A stretch of 64,000 nucleotides of DNA from Fodinibius saliphilus. Lineage in GTDB: Bacteria > Bacteroidota > Rhodothermia > Balneolales > Balneolaceae. The translations under genes and the position numbers were made by a program. The stretch is taken from NCBI RefSeq assembly GCF_005869845.1, contig NZ_VAWF01000002.1, positions 186,001 to 250,000 of the forward strand, given 5' to 3'. The notes beneath the pieces were generated by a model. It ran no database searches, was not told the DNA's origin, and was given only the letters and a program-made list of their open reading frames with translations. Shown here one piece after another: positions 52,564 to 62,193 of the stretch (its first letter is position 1; each line of letters starts with the position of its first letter).

Positions 52564-52980
52564 TTAAGTAGTATCGGCCCTGTAACTGACGATACGATTC
52601 CAATGAAGGATAACAAACAATACAACTGCACTTAATTCTAATATTCGTCCTACCAATCCAAGTCCCCATGATACAGGGAGGAAGGAATCGGCTATAACAA
52701 TAAAGATCCCCAGATTCAGAGTTACAACCATTATAATAGCTAGTTTGGGATCTCCCCGTTGTGGCTGTTCTAAAAATCGTGGCAGCATCCAGTAGGCTGT
52801 ACCCAGTGTTAGCTGTATAACCCATCCAATAATAACGGCCTCAATATGAATAGGTAACAATATCCAAACAGCAGGATGGATGATGTATGCTTTATTGATA
52901 AGCATTACAGCGCCCATCAACATTCCCATAATGAGGTAGAGCAGAGAAATTCGGATCATCCAACGACTTACACCAGGCAT
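52564..52980 (-). CDS. Half-size NnrS/oxidase-like membrane protein A
   Basis: About 138 aa from ATG 52980, whose A overlaps the previous stop (TAATG), so the upstream ATG at 53049 is unlikely. Four predicted helices. IHIEAVIIGWVIQLTLGTAYWMLPRF carries a His six residues before Gly-Trp, the pattern of the first heme-ligand helix of NnrS and heme-copper oxidase subunit I. The next protein upstream has the matching LFWHMLMLGWITQIIIGVSIWMYPG, so the two are paralogues. Together they may form one heme-binding membrane unit. Function unknown; associated with nitric-oxide stress genes. Confidence 0.7.
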   Translation of the reverse strand: MPGVSRWMIRISLLYLIMGMLMGAVMLINKAYIIHPAVWILLPIHIEAVIIGWVIQLTLGTAYWMLPRFLEQPQRGDPKLAIIMVVTLNLGIFIVIADSFLPVSWGLGLVGRILELSAVVLFVILHWNRIVSYRADTT

Positions 52981-53429
52981 TATGAACTCCTTCTTCGCTG
53001 ACGTTTCCTTTTTTTGCGCTGCGTTTTTTTTGACATTATTCGAGGCCATATCTCAATGAGATAGGTAATCCCTCCCAATACATGCAGGACAGCAGAAATA
53101 ACGATAAGTATATTCCAGAACTCGGCATGCTGCTCGGTCATCATAGGTTCTGCTGCTACTCGTAACGCCATCCCAATATTTAGAAAGATAAAGGTAAACC
53201 AGTTCCATTTCTGGTTCCAAAAACCTTCTTCTTTGTTACGGCCGGGATACATCCATATAGAAACCCCAATAATAATCTGAGTTATCCATCCCAACATAAG
53301 CATATGCCAAAAAAGTGGCATTAAGGCCGGGAATGAAAACTGCTCAATCTCCAGGAATAACCCGGCAAACAGGGATAAAACGAAATAGACCATCCCAGAC
53401 TTAATAAATATTCTACTTATAAAAGGCAT
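52980..53429 (-). CDS. Half-size NnrS/oxidase-like membrane protein B
   Basis: A 149-aa membrane protein with four predicted helices and a basic C-terminal tail (KKTQRKKRKRQRRRSS). LFWHMLMLGWITQIIIGVSIWMYPG is close to the same segment in its neighbour at 52564. Its ATG overlaps the stop of the DUF3565 gene by one base and its stop overlaps the next ATG by one base, so the three are translationally coupled. A heme-binding, electron-transfer or NO-related role is inferred from the His motif and neighbours only. Confidence 0.7.
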   Translation of the reverse strand: MPFISRIFIKSGMVYFVLSLFAGLFLEIEQFSFPALMPLFWHMLMLGWITQIIIGVSIWMYPGRNKEEGFWNQKWNWFTFIFLNIGMALRVAAEPMMTEQHAEFWNILIVISAVLHVLGGITYLIEIWPRIMSKKTQRKKRKRQRRRSS

Positions 53430-53641
53430 TACACTTTAAAATCTTTAGGTTCGTTTCTGTCACACTTCTTACAGTCCAGTTGATGGCCCAGCCGGCTTTC
53501 TCGTCCTTTTCTACTGGTCACCCAGGGACGAAGTTGCCAGGGTGGATTGTGGCGTACATGCTGGTTATGTCCACAGCTGAGTTCGGCAACCCAATCGTCT
53601 TCTTCATCTTTATGATATCCGATTATGGGGTGCTCCATCAC
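53429..53641 (-). CDS. DUF3565 family small protein
   Basis: A 70-aa protein, starting PIIGYHKDEEDDWVAELSCGH and ending LDCKKCDRNEPKDFKV. The conserved CGHxQHxRH stretch and the C-terminal CxxC make a zinc- or metal-binding site likely. DUF3565 members are often found near respiratory or stress genes, without known function. It is coupled to its neighbours: 15 bp after the cytochrome gene, one-base overlap with the membrane gene that follows. Confidence 0.85.
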   Translation of the reverse strand: MMEHPIIGYHKDEEDDWVAELSCGHNQHVRHNPPWQLRPWVTSRKGRESRLGHQLDCKKCDRNEPKDFKV

Positions 53642-53656
53642 TTAATCCAATTACCT

Positions 53657-54118
53657 TTACTGGTTCACTTCTGAAATCCGCTTACGATAGTTAGAGTGGC
53701 AATCTACACACCCTTGCTGCACAATACGGTAATGATTTAATACCTCATCCATCTGTTGTTCAACGGCAGCCTGACGCATCGAATCAGCATGGTGATGTAC
53801 TGTCTTATCAAAAGAAATAAACTGCTTGATCTCTTTACCGAGCACTTTTTTTACCATAGCCTTATCCTCAGGGGTCATTACGGGATGATCGGCAATACCC
53901 TCGCCCCCCTTAGCAATCAAATCATAATTTTCTGTATAGATCCCTTGGTCAACAATCTGCATATCGTGAAGCAATCGCTGCATCATCGGCACCAGTTTCA
54001 TCGTTTCGGGCTGATGCGAGTCATCCTGAAAATAGGACCAACCGATCATTGAAACTGATGAAACAATAATTACAAGTAATACTGCTATGGATTCTCGTGC
54101 AATCATATCAATTGTCAA
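53657..54118 (-). CDS. Membrane-anchored small cytochrome c
   Basis: A 153-aa protein with an N-terminal membrane anchor or signal (about 8-26, SIAVLLVIIVSSVSMIGW), a helical body, and one C-terminal heme-binding motif QGCVDCHSNYRKR (Cys137, Cys140, His141). A C-terminal CxxCH after a four-helix body is the layout of cytochrome c'-type proteins, which bind NO. Several His (HHHADS at 108-113) lie in the helices. It overlaps the haemoglobin gene by 11 bp. An NO-binding or electron-donor role fits but is inferred. Confidence 0.82.
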   Translation of the reverse strand: MTIDMIARESIAVLLVIIVSSVSMIGWSYFQDDSHQPETMKLVPMMQRLLHDMQIVDQGIYTENYDLIAKGGEGIADHPVMTPEDKAMVKKVLGKEIKQFISFDKTVHHHADSMRQAAVEQQMDEVLNHYRIVQQGCVDCHSNYRKRISEVNQ

Positions 54119-54482
54119 ATTTTCCGTCCATTTCCATTCTTACTGAAAATGATGACGCAATTTTCGCCGCCATCTCTTTGGCATAATCGGCTTTTACACC
54201 TTCAAAATGCTCGTCTACTGTCTCCTCAAAAAGATTATGCCAGCGATCAAAATCCATCTTTTCAATAGGCAAGTTCATATGTTGTCGAAAAGGTCGGCCA
54301 TTGTATCGCCGGGTTTGAAACAACATATTCGACCAAAAATCTACCATTTTGGGCAAATGTTTTTCCCAGTCGACCGCCGCGTAATCGTTAAAAACATATC
54401 CCAGGCGCTCATCTTCCTGCACCTTGTCATAAAATGCATGTACCAGCGTCTTTATATCTTCATCTCCTCTAATATCGTGCAT
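54108..54482 (-). CDS. Group III truncated haemoglobin
   Basis: A 124-aa globin of group III (TrHbP/Cgb type). Features: FYDKVQEDERLGYVFNDYA, WEKHLPKMVDFWSNMLF and GRPFRQHMNLPIEKMDFDRW, in which His68 is the likely proximal heme ligand. Group III globins are linked to nitrosative-stress resistance in Campylobacter (Ctb/Cgb). It overlaps the upstream membrane gene by 14 bp and the cytochrome gene downstream by 11 bp, so expression is tightly coupled. Confidence 0.92.
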   Translation of the reverse strand: MHDIRGDEDIKTLVHAFYDKVQEDERLGYVFNDYAAVDWEKHLPKMVDFWSNMLFQTRRYNGRPFRQHMNLPIEKMDFDRWHNLFEETVDEHFEGVKADYAKEMAAKIASSFSVRMEMDGKFDN

Positions 54483-55725
54483 CGGTTCTATTTGTGTTTA
54501 CGTTTCTGAGTGTTATCCATTGTAGTGATACAGCCAATACTGGTAATAAGGCAGCTACGGCAAGGACATAAAAAACCCACACTCCGCTCCATGATGTTGG
54601 CCATAACTGTGTAGGCATTACCAGACTAATCAAAACAGCATATATTGATCCCACAACAGCATAAAAATAGCTTTTCGTTGCCTCTGACTGAACATGCAAA
54701 CTACCTAACATCATCAGCGTAAAGGCCCCGAGTAATAACACGTGCAGGTAGAATATGCGCAGTCCGTGGTCGGCCAACCAAAATGATGACGGTCCTATAG
54801 AAGCTGTTATCTGCATGACGGCTTTTAGCGCGATTAACGAAATGGGCCAGATCCAGATCTGTATTTTATATTTCCACTTTCCCGATTTTACCAGTACATA
54901 GAGAAACAGTACCAATCCCAGTGCAGCAATACCGCCTCCAATCCGTGCCACGGCCAGTAACAGCGGAGATAATAGGGATTCGGAAATACCATAGGGAAAG
55001 GTCAAGGGTGCTCCGATGACTATGCAACCCAACGACCACGTTTCTGGTATTACCCAGTCAGAAGGTTGTATATCCAACTGTATGACCACAATTGCCAGCA
55101 GGGCCAGAACCACCCATCCCTCAGTAAAAGTGGCTAGAAAAAAATGGGTCATTCCTTTCATTAACATAAAATTCTCGGGGGCAAGTGCTTGCACTACGGC
55201 TACACTCCAGGCCCCCAGCGAACATATGAAAAGCATCACCAACGAACCGTCAAACCATGGCTGTGCCGTATCATCTTTTAATTGATCACGGATTTGGTAG
55301 TATCCCCACATGAACATATACCAGCAGAGCATCACCATTCCCGATAAGATTACGGAAAGTGGCAATGTACCCGCCCCAATGGGAACCGGTCGGTATCCAT
55401 AAAGCAGGAAAAAGGGAAAGGATAATACACCAAATATTAGTCCGCCCCATATCCCGTATTTCATCCAGCCTAAAGAAGAAATGCCCGGCTTGAAATTATC
55501 ACAAATATACTTGAGCAAAAGATACAATGGTATAGGCACCGCCCATCCGAAAAACATCAGATGCGAATGGGCATGCCGTATATTTTCCAACGATAGGTCG
55601 AGCGATGATGTAAGCCAACCTATCATCCCCAGGCGATACAGAAATCCCGTGAGGCCTGCTATAATAAAACAGGCCACCGATACCTTCCAAAGGGAATCGA
55701 TCCGGGATCTGATTTTATTTTCCAT
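54469..55725 (-). CDS. 12-helix membrane protein, NnrS/heme-copper-oxidase-like
   Basis: A 418-aa polytopic protein with about 12 helices. RHAHSHLMFFGWAVPIPLYLLLKYI (about 49-74) resembles the heme/metal-ligand helix of NnrS (WHAHEMLFG) and of heme-copper oxidase subunit I. More His are in helices near 190 (GMTHFFLATFTEGW) and 320-335 (DHGLRIFYLHVLLLGAF). NnrS proteins ease nitric-oxide stress in denitrifiers. The protein does not contain the full six-His set of oxidases that I can trace, so catalysis of NO or oxygen reduction is not claimed. It lies 27 bp after the 601-aa gene. Confidence 0.72.
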   Translation of the reverse strand: MENKIRSRIDSLWKVSVACFIIAGLTGFLYRLGMIGWLTSSLDLSLENIRHAHSHLMFFGWAVPIPLYLLLKYICDNFKPGISSLGWMKYGIWGGLIFGVLSFPFFLLYGYRPVPIGAGTLPLSVILSGMVMLCWYMFMWGYYQIRDQLKDDTAQPWFDGSLVMLFICSLGAWSVAVVQALAPENFMLMKGMTHFFLATFTEGWVVLALLAIVVIQLDIQPSDWVIPETWSLGCIVIGAPLTFPYGISESLLSPLLLAVARIGGGIAALGLVLFLYVLVKSGKWKYKIQIWIWPISLIALKAVMQITASIGPSSFWLADHGLRIFYLHVLLLGAFTLMMLGSLHVQSEATKSYFYAVVGSIYAVLISLVMPTQLWPTSWSGVWVFYVLAVAALLPVLAVSLQWITLRNVNTNRTDARY

Positions 55726-55752
55726 GGCCCCTGTATCTTTTCTAGATGATTA

Positions 55753-57558
55753 TTATGCCGGTATAGCTAACTGCTCAAATAAGGTGTTTAAACGTTTTTG
55801 CTGTTTTTCAACAGTAGCCGGAATTGATTCCAGGTTTTCATCTTTATAAGATTCTGACTTTGCAATCTGCAAGCAGTAATCCATTCCATTTTCGAGATTA
55901 TTCTTAAACTTTTTGAGTTTCTTGATGTTTCCCGACGAACCGTCGTGTTGTTCCACAAGCTCCTCAAAGTAATCCACATAAAGAACAATCTCTTTGGCAA
56001 ACATATGGGGGCGTTCGGAAGGAACCAAAGATTCACTTCTGCCATAAATATGATCTACCATCTCACGGAGACTATACTCCCCGTCGAACCACGCAATATT
56101 AGGGCCCGGGCAGATCGCCTGCGGAGCACGATGCTCGGCTAAAATACCCAAATCAATTAGCGCGCCGTTGCCCAAGTGGTCACATAAACAAGCTTTTTCC
56201 AGTACCTTTTCCCGTTGTTTCTCTTTTTCTTTTTCCGTCATATCGCTCTGGTTGATATCATCCAGCTTTAACAACTGATACTGATTAGAAGCTGTACAGA
56301 TCGGGTTTTCGGTGAATTCTGTATTAGATTCGAGAAATCCTTTTGGACAGGGTGAACCGGGCTTTCCTTTTTCAATACGCTCTTCGTGATACTGGTGCGA
56401 TCCGGTATTTCGCACGTTATTAAAAGGCACACCCAGCGGTGACACTCCACTCAGATACAGATCTTCTTCGGTAGCATTTTCGAGCAGTTCACGTGTGGGT
56501 TTATCTACCGTAGTTGCTTCCGGTACTAACAAGAACGGACTTCCCCATCCAGTTGCATCCATACCGAAATCTTCGAGTAATCGGTGGGCTTCTCCACTTA
56601 CTCCAATCCCACCCTGAACTGTCAGGCGTGGTTCTTCAAACTCCCAATCATCAGAAAATCCATCTCCATTCTTCTCATAATACTTCTCAATTAATGGCTT
56701 TACTGCAGAACTTAGCATTTCCCGCTTTTCTCTAAACTCTTTAAGCAACGAAGGCAACAAATAACCATCGGAGGCAAATGCGTGTCCGCCACAGTTCAAA
56801 CCAGACTCAATTCGATATTCAAAAACTTCTAATCCTTTCTTTGCCAAATATTTTCCCTGGATAAGAGCTGATCTGAAATCACTTACCTTTAGGATGATTT
56901 TCTTTTTGATATCTCCCTTTGCATCCCGGTAAAAGTCTTTAAATTCACTCATATAATTATATAAGCGAGGATTAAATCCGGCTGACAGAATAAGACTGGA
57001 TGCGAGCTCACTTTCTGCGTAACCACGCAAAGCAGCATTTGCATCACTAAATTCGCCACTCATTGGGGTTCCATCCTTCTCGTAGTTAAGCCCATCAACC
57101 TTGGCCATAATATTCACATCAATAGAACCAGGCTTCATGAGTTGAGAGAGCTTACAGGAAATCTTGTCGCGAAGTGTACCTTCCTCGGTTTCCATGAGTT
57201 TATTGTACATGCCCTTTAACTCACTGGTATCGGGCAACAGGTCAAAATACTTGGCCTTTTCATTATCCTCAAAAAAAGGTTGAGACTTAATAGCTTCGAA
57301 TTGATTCTGTACCAACTTTTGAGCCAGGTTTAAATACGCTGTTATTCGTTGTGCACGACCATCTTCTGCACTGCGCGGAATGTTATTATATGGCAGCTCA
57401 AACTTTTTACAGTAATGCTTTCGAATTCGCTCAACAAGCAGATCATCTACAATTGAGATTACTGAATCGATACCGTACGGACCTACCCGTATGGGAGAAT
57501 CAATAGAGTGCCCTGTTCCCATAACCGGGATTGAAAATGTATGTGAAGAGTTTGACAT
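55753..57558 (-). CDS. 601-aa Cys-rich protein, NMO/PfaD-like FMN barrel candidate
   Basis: A 601-aa soluble protein. I know of similar unnamed proteins beginning with a PVMG-x-IDSPIRV-type stretch, but no function. Two segments look like the FMN-site loops of nitronate monooxygenases and PfaD: SGLNCGGHAFASDGYLLP (253-270, compare EAGGH) and VQGGIGVSGEAHRLL plus DATGWGSPFLLVPEA (314-348, compare AGGI...GADGVxMGTxFL). The N-terminal IPVMGTGHSIDSP (10-22) could be the first barrel strand. Later Cys at 404, 421, 457, 459 and 493 (GSPCPKG, NPICTAS, KACLCDHLG, AICPGPN) could hold an Fe-S cluster. A C-terminal helical region follows. Set in a nitrosative-stress operon, oxidation or reduction of a nitro or nitroso compound is a reasonable guess, not proven. 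Confidence 0.7.
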   Translation of the reverse strand: MSNSSHTFSIPVMGTGHSIDSPIRVGPYGIDSVISIVDDLLVERIRKHYCKKFELPYNNIPRSAEDGRAQRITAYLNLAQKLVQNQFEAIKSQPFFEDNEKAKYFDLLPDTSELKGMYNKLMETEEGTLRDKISCKLSQLMKPGSIDVNIMAKVDGLNYEKDGTPMSGEFSDANAALRGYAESELASSLILSAGFNPRLYNYMSEFKDFYRDAKGDIKKKIILKVSDFRSALIQGKYLAKKGLEVFEYRIESGLNCGGHAFASDGYLLPSLLKEFREKREMLSSAVKPLIEKYYEKNGDGFSDDWEFEEPRLTVQGGIGVSGEAHRLLEDFGMDATGWGSPFLLVPEATTVDKPTRELLENATEEDLYLSGVSPLGVPFNNVRNTGSHQYHEERIEKGKPGSPCPKGFLESNTEFTENPICTASNQYQLLKLDDINQSDMTEKEKEKQREKVLEKACLCDHLGNGALIDLGILAEHRAPQAICPGPNIAWFDGEYSLREMVDHIYGRSESLVPSERPHMFAKEIVLYVDYFEELVEQHDGSSGNIKKLKKFKNNLENGMDYCLQIAKSESYKDENLESIPATVEKQQKRLNTLFEQLAIPA

Positions 57559-57612
57559 AACAAATGTTTTATTATTAAATCGCCTATGTTTTAATAAATT
57601 GACATAAGAAGA

Positions 57613-57635
57613 TAGCCTGCCCTACCGACAGGCTA
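57613..57635 (-). terminator. Hairpin after RIC gene
   Basis: TAGCCTG (57613-57619) pairs with CAGGCTA (57629-57635), loop of 9, 14 bp past the RIC stop codon. On the minus strand it is followed by TCTTCTTATG, a weak T tract, so termination may be partial. Confidence 0.5.
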
Positions 57636-57648
57636 CGATGTATTCGTG

Positions 57649-58368
57649 TTAGTTTAGTCGATTTTCCAGTTCCAATGCTTTAGGAAAAAGTACATTATTT
57701 TCTAAATGCACATGTTTGTGCAAATCATCCTGGAAGCCTTCCAGGTTCTGAAAGAGTACCCTGTAGGTAGCACATGCATCCTGCGGAGGTGTAAAACCAT
57801 TACTCAGCTCTTCTATCTGTGCCATCAAATTACCGGCATCTTCATGCTCGGCTTCCATCATAGCTACTGGATTAGCTGCTGTTTTAAAGTCAGGTTTTTC
57901 AACAGGTTTTCCCTTTTTTTCAGCATTAACCAACTGTTTGATATAAGGGAACAGAATTTCCTCCTCCTTCATCAAATGGCTGAGCATTTCTTCTTTCAGC
58001 GTCAAGAAAGTATCTCGTATCTGTATTACCTCTTCGTGACGCTCACCATGTACACGGGCTACCTTATGAGCGTAAATTTCAATTTCAGATGTTTTAGCCC
58101 GCACAAATTCGTGATGTCGCTCAATGATGTAATCCACAAGCAGGGCAGGGGACCAATCATTATAATTGTGATTCGCGGAATTGACACTGCCTAAAGACAG
58201 CAGTTCTTTTGAGAGTTTATCAAAATCTACCCCTTTCTTCTCACATGCTTCTGAAACAGTTCGTTTTCCACCGCAACAGAAATCCAGTCCAAACTTTTTG
58301 AAAATTCCGGCCGTTCTATAGTCGTCGGCTACAATTTCTCCTATTGTTTGTCCATTTAACTTTTCCAT
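57649..58368 (-). CDS. RIC/ScdA/YtfE di-iron Fe-S cluster repair protein
   Basis: A 239-aa repair-of-iron-centres protein. The N-terminal ScdA domain (1-60) has GLDFCCGGKRTVSEACEKKGVD with Cys31 and Cys32. The hemerythrin-like domain (about 78-235) supplies di-iron ligands in IIERHHEFVRAK, HEEVIQI, HLMKEEEILFPYI, EAEHEDAGNLMAQIEELS and HVHLENNVLFPKALELE. RIC proteins repair Fe-S clusters damaged by NO or peroxide and are typical members of NO-response regulons. It sits between ctaA and the 601-aa gene, with its own 79-bp upstream gap. Confidence 0.94.
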   Translation of the reverse strand: MEKLNGQTIGEIVADDYRTAGIFKKFGLDFCCGGKRTVSEACEKKGVDFDKLSKELLSLGSVNSANHNYNDWSPALLVDYIIERHHEFVRAKTSEIEIYAHKVARVHGERHEEVIQIRDTFLTLKEEMLSHLMKEEEILFPYIKQLVNAEKKGKPVEKPDFKTAANPVAMMEAEHEDAGNLMAQIEELSNGFTPPQDACATYRVLFQNLEGFQDDLHKHVHLENNVLFPKALELENRLN

Positions 58369-58447
58369 AATGTTCTTGTTATTTGATTTAACTGTATATG
58401 AATATAAAATACTCTTTTATCTTAAATTATAATAACCTTTCCTGCGT

Positions 58448-59488
58448 TTAACGTTTTATCCGGTATACCCGATGTAAAACAGTCAGCCAACTTATCCAAA
58501 CCACCATAGCAGCAAACTGGTGCAGCACTCCGGCTTCTACAGGTACGTTCATCAACAGGGTAACAATCCCCAACACATACTGGATAATAACCAAGGCAAA
58601 CAAAATTTGTGCTCGTTGATACAATAAGACATCCTTCAATTTCTTTGCCTTAAACCAAGTTATTGCCACTGCTATCACAAATACTGTTCCCAAAATCCGG
58701 TGCATCCATTGTACAGTACCGGGATTCTCAACCAAATTAAGCAACGCCGGCTGCATCGTCATAAAGTTCTGTGGAAGCCAGCTACCATTCATAAGTGGGA
58801 AAGTGTTATAGATTAATCCCGCATCCAATCCTGCTACTAACGCTCCCCAGACTATCTGTAAGGCTAACAAAATACCTACTGCTACAGTCAACTTAGTTAC
58901 AGATGAATCAAACTTCTCAATATCAGTAGTTCGTCTTTTTCTCAGATCCAGGGCAAACCACGTACAAAACCCCACCAGGGCAAAAGCCAGAATTAAATGC
59001 AGCATTAATCGATAATGGCTAACCCGTGGCACATCAATCAGTCCACTTTTTACCATTATCCAACCCATAATGCCCTGTGCAGCTCCCAACACAAATAAAA
59101 AGAGGGAGCGCTTTATTAGCCTTTGCGTGAAGTAACCACGAATCAAAAACCAAATAAAGGGAACCATGAAAACCAATCCCACGATTCTACCGAGCAGCCG
59201 ATGCGTATATTCCCAAAAGAAAATCGACTTAAATCCATCCAGCGTCATCCCAACATTCAATTGTTGATACTCCGGGAACTGTTTGTACTGGTTAAAGGCT
59301 TCTTGCCATCCCGTTTCTGACATGGGCGGGAATACGCCCATTATCACATTCCAGTCTGTCATGGATAGGCCGGAACCGGTTAGACGCGTAATACCACCAA
59401 CTACCAGCATCAGCGTAATAAGACCGGCTCCGGACCAAAACCACCATTGTATATATTTTTCAGATCTCCCGTTCGCTGTTTCTTCCAT
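58448..59488 (-). CDS. ctaA: Heme A synthase (CtaA/COX15)
   Basis: A 346-aa eight-helix membrane enzyme that oxidises heme O to heme A for aa3-type oxidases. Family pattern: WWFWSGAGLITLMLVVGGITRLTGSGLSMTDW, FWEYTHRLLGRIVGLVFMVPF (His), VSHYRLMLHLILAF (His), VQWMHRILGTVFV (His) and VLHQFAAMVVWISWL (His), the four conserved ligands. An aa3 oxidase gene is not in the window. It begins two bases after the ppdK stop, so it is cotranscribed with ppdK and hemN. Confidence 0.94.
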   Translation of the reverse strand: MEETANGRSEKYIQWWFWSGAGLITLMLVVGGITRLTGSGLSMTDWNVIMGVFPPMSETGWQEAFNQYKQFPEYQQLNVGMTLDGFKSIFFWEYTHRLLGRIVGLVFMVPFIWFLIRGYFTQRLIKRSLFLFVLGAAQGIMGWIMVKSGLIDVPRVSHYRLMLHLILAFALVGFCTWFALDLRKRRTTDIEKFDSSVTKLTVAVGILLALQIVWGALVAGLDAGLIYNTFPLMNGSWLPQNFMTMQPALLNLVENPGTVQWMHRILGTVFVIAVAITWFKAKKLKDVLLYQRAQILFALVIIQYVLGIVTLLMNVPVEAGVLHQFAAMVVWISWLTVLHRVYRIKR

Positions 59489-59490
59489 CC

Positions 59491-62181
59491 TTAACTGCTA
59501 ATCAACTCCGTTCTTCCATTATCATTCTGAATTAGCAGTTCTTCGTCCAGCTGAAGCCGAGCTTGGGCTGCCGCAAGCCGGGCCACCGGCACGCGATAGG
59601 GCGAACAAGATACATAATCAAGTCCCAGGTTATAGCAAAAACGGACGCTCGACGGATCACCACCATGTTCACCACAAATTCCCACCTTAAGCTTTGGCTG
59701 GACCTCACGTCCCTTGTTTGTAGCTAACTCAACTAACCGACCTACGCCTTCCTCATCAAGCGTCTGAAAGGGATCATCTTTCAGGATTCCTTCTTTCATA
59801 TACGCTTCCAGAAATTTACCGGCATCATCACGACTGTATCCATAGGTCATCTGGGTGAGGTCGTTAGTACCAAAAGAAAAGAATTCTGCTTCTTCGGCAA
59901 TCTTATCTGCAACAATTGCAGCACGCGGTATTTCGATCATTGTTCCCACCTTGTAGTCGACCGTTTCATTCTCCAATGCAAATACATCCGCGGCAATATG
60001 ATCAACAACCTCATGCTGGTGAATAAATTCCTCGGCAGTACCGACCAAGGGGATCATAATTTCGGGCATCACCTTTTTTCCGTTTTTTTTGAGATTGACT
60101 GCTGCCTCCAAAATAGCACGTGTCTGCATCTCTGTGATCTCAGGATAGGTAATTCCCAGTCGACATCCGCGATGACCCAGCATCGGGTTAAACTCTTTAA
60201 GTAATCGAATTTTTCGTTTGAGATCTCGAACGCTTATTTGGAGCTCTCCAGCCAAGGCTTTGATCTCCTCTTTATCATCAGGCAGAAACTCGTGCAATGG
60301 CGGATCAAGCAAGCGCACCGTTACCGGCAGACCTTCCATCGCTTCAAACATTTGGATAAAATCCTGCTTCTGGTAAGGCAGTAAAAGCTTCAGAGCTTTT
60401 TCTCGTTCCCCTTTACTTTCAGCCATGATCATTCTTCGCATGGCCTTAATGCGCTCCTCACCGAAGAACATGTGTTCGGTGCGTGCTAACCCAATACCTT
60501 GTGCTCCAAACTTACGTGCACGAAGGGCATCTTCCGGTGTATCAGCATTGGTTCGTACATTCATATCCCGCATGCCATCTACCCATTCCATAAAAGTGTG
60601 GAAATCTTCTCCAAAATCAGGCTCTTCAACCGGCTTTTTCCCTTTTATAACTAGACCTCGAGCCCCGTCAATTGATATCCAATCTCCAGCCTTCACTGTA
60701 ATTTCCCCATTCGTAAATGATTGGGCTTCATAATTTATTACAATATCATCACAACCGGCCACACACGGTTTACCCCATCCTCGGGCAACCACAGCTGCAT
60801 GACTGGTCATACCACCGCGCGAAGTTAAAATTCCTTCGGCTGCCGACATGCCGCCTACATCTTCGGGACTGGTTTCAATGCGAACCAAAATTACAGGATG
60901 ATCCTGTGCATGCTCTTTTTCAGCCTCTTCAGAACTAAACACAACCTTTCCAACAGCGGCCCCGGGTGAGGCCGGTAGTCCCTCACCGATAACCTCCTGT
61001 TCATCCACCTCAGCCTGGCTAAGTTGCGGGTGTAAAAGCTGGTCAAGGTGAGCGGGATTGACCAGGTTCAGTACTGCTCCTTCCTTCTCAATTAAGCCTT
61101 CTTCTACCATATCAACGGCAATTTTAACTGCCGCTGTTCCGGTTCTTTTTCCATTTCTTGTTTGTAGAATAAAGAGTTCGCCCTGCTGAATCGTAAACTC
61201 AATATCCTGCATATCCTGGTAATGCTTTTCGAGCTTTTCGGTCACCTCTAAAAGCTCATCATAGCTTGTCGGCATTACCTGTTTTAGTTTTATTATATTC
61301 TGTGGTGTTCGAATACCGGCTACAACATCTTCACCCTGGGCATTTATTAAGAACTCACCATACAGTCCTTTGGTACCATCGGCGGGATTCCTCGTAAAAC
61401 AGACGCCAGTAGCACAGTTATCTCCCATATTGCCGTATACCATTGCCTGTACATTTACGGCCGTTCCCAAGAGCCCGGTAATACGATTTATTTTACGATA
61501 CGTCTTGGCTCGCTTGCTACTCCACGAGCCAAATACTGCATTAATAGCATAGTGAAGCTGTTCGTTGGGATTTTGTGGAAACATATATCCCGTACTCTTT
61601 CGATATACTGCCTTGTAGCGGTCTACCAGCTCCTTCAACTCTTCAACACCAAGTTCGGTATCTAACTTAACACCTTCTTCACCTTTCAGCTTTTGGATCA
61701 CTTCTTCAAACCGGTCATGCTCAATGCCCATCACTACGCAACCAAACATATCTATAAACCGTCGGTAACAATCATAAGCGAAACGCTCATTATCTGTTTT
61801 ACGAGCCAAACCCTTTACCGACTGATCATTAAGGCCCAGATTTAAAACAGTATCCATCATTCCCGGCATCGATTTAGCCGCTCCTGACCGAACAGAGACC
61901 AACAGGGGATCAGCAGCATCACCAAAGGTTAAATCCATTAATCCTTCAAGGTGGTGAATACTTTGTTGAACCTGCTTTTCAACCCCCTCTTGCCATTCCT
62001 CATTATGTTCGTTGTAGTATTTGCATACCTCTGCTGATATGGTAAAACCGGGAGGGATGGGCAAGCCTATAGAACTCATCTCAGCCAGATTTGCTCCCTT
62101 ACCTCCCAAAACATCTTTCATAGATTTATTACCTTCTGCTACTCCGCCGCCAAATGTATAAACATATTTTTCGGTGCTCAT
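59491..62181 (-). CDS. ppdK: Pyruvate, phosphate dikinase
   Basis: An 896-aa enzyme interconverting pyruvate, ATP and Pi with PEP, AMP and PPi. The N-terminal ATP-grasp (about 1-380: [41 protein letters not shown]) is followed by the swivelling domain with phospho-His461 in [13 protein letters not shown] and a C-terminal PEP/pyruvate barrel ([44 protein letters not shown]). Length is standard and all motifs are intact. It lies between hemN (12-bp gap) and ctaA (2-bp gap), an unusual partner for respiration genes. Confidence 0.96.
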   Translation of the reverse strand: MSTEKYVYTFGGGVAEGNKSMKDVLGGKGANLAEMSSIGLPIPPGFTISAEVCKYYNEHNEEWQEGVEKQVQQSIHHLEGLMDLTFGDAADPLLVSVRSGAAKSMPGMMDTVLNLGLNDQSVKGLARKTDNERFAYDCYRRFIDMFGCVVMGIEHDRFEEVIQKLKGEEGVKLDTELGVEELKELVDRYKAVYRKSTGYMFPQNPNEQLHYAINAVFGSWSSKRAKTYRKINRITGLLGTAVNVQAMVYGNMGDNCATGVCFTRNPADGTKGLYGEFLINAQGEDVVAGIRTPQNIIKLKQVMPTSYDELLEVTEKLEKHYQDMQDIEFTIQQGELFILQTRNGKRTGTAAVKIAVDMVEEGLIEKEGAVLNLVNPAHLDQLLHPQLSQAEVDEQEVIGEGLPASPGAAVGKVVFSSEEAEKEHAQDHPVILVRIETSPEDVGGMSAAEGILTSRGGMTSHAAVVARGWGKPCVAGCDDIVINYEAQSFTNGEITVKAGDWISIDGARGLVIKGKKPVEEPDFGEDFHTFMEWVDGMRDMNVRTNADTPEDALRARKFGAQGIGLARTEHMFFGEERIKAMRRMIMAESKGEREKALKLLLPYQKQDFIQMFEAMEGLPVTVRLLDPPLHEFLPDDKEEIKALAGELQISVRDLKRKIRLLKEFNPMLGHRGCRLGITYPEITEMQTRAILEAAVNLKKNGKKVMPEIMIPLVGTAEEFIHQHEVVDHIAADVFALENETVDYKVGTMIEIPRAAIVADKIAEEAEFFSFGTNDLTQMTYGYSRDDAGKFLEAYMKEGILKDDPFQTLDEEGVGRLVELATNKGREVQPKLKVGICGEHGGDPSSVRFCYNLGLDYVSCSPYRVPVARLAAAQARLQLDEELLIQNDNGRTELISS

Positions 62182-62193
62182 AATAATTCCCCT

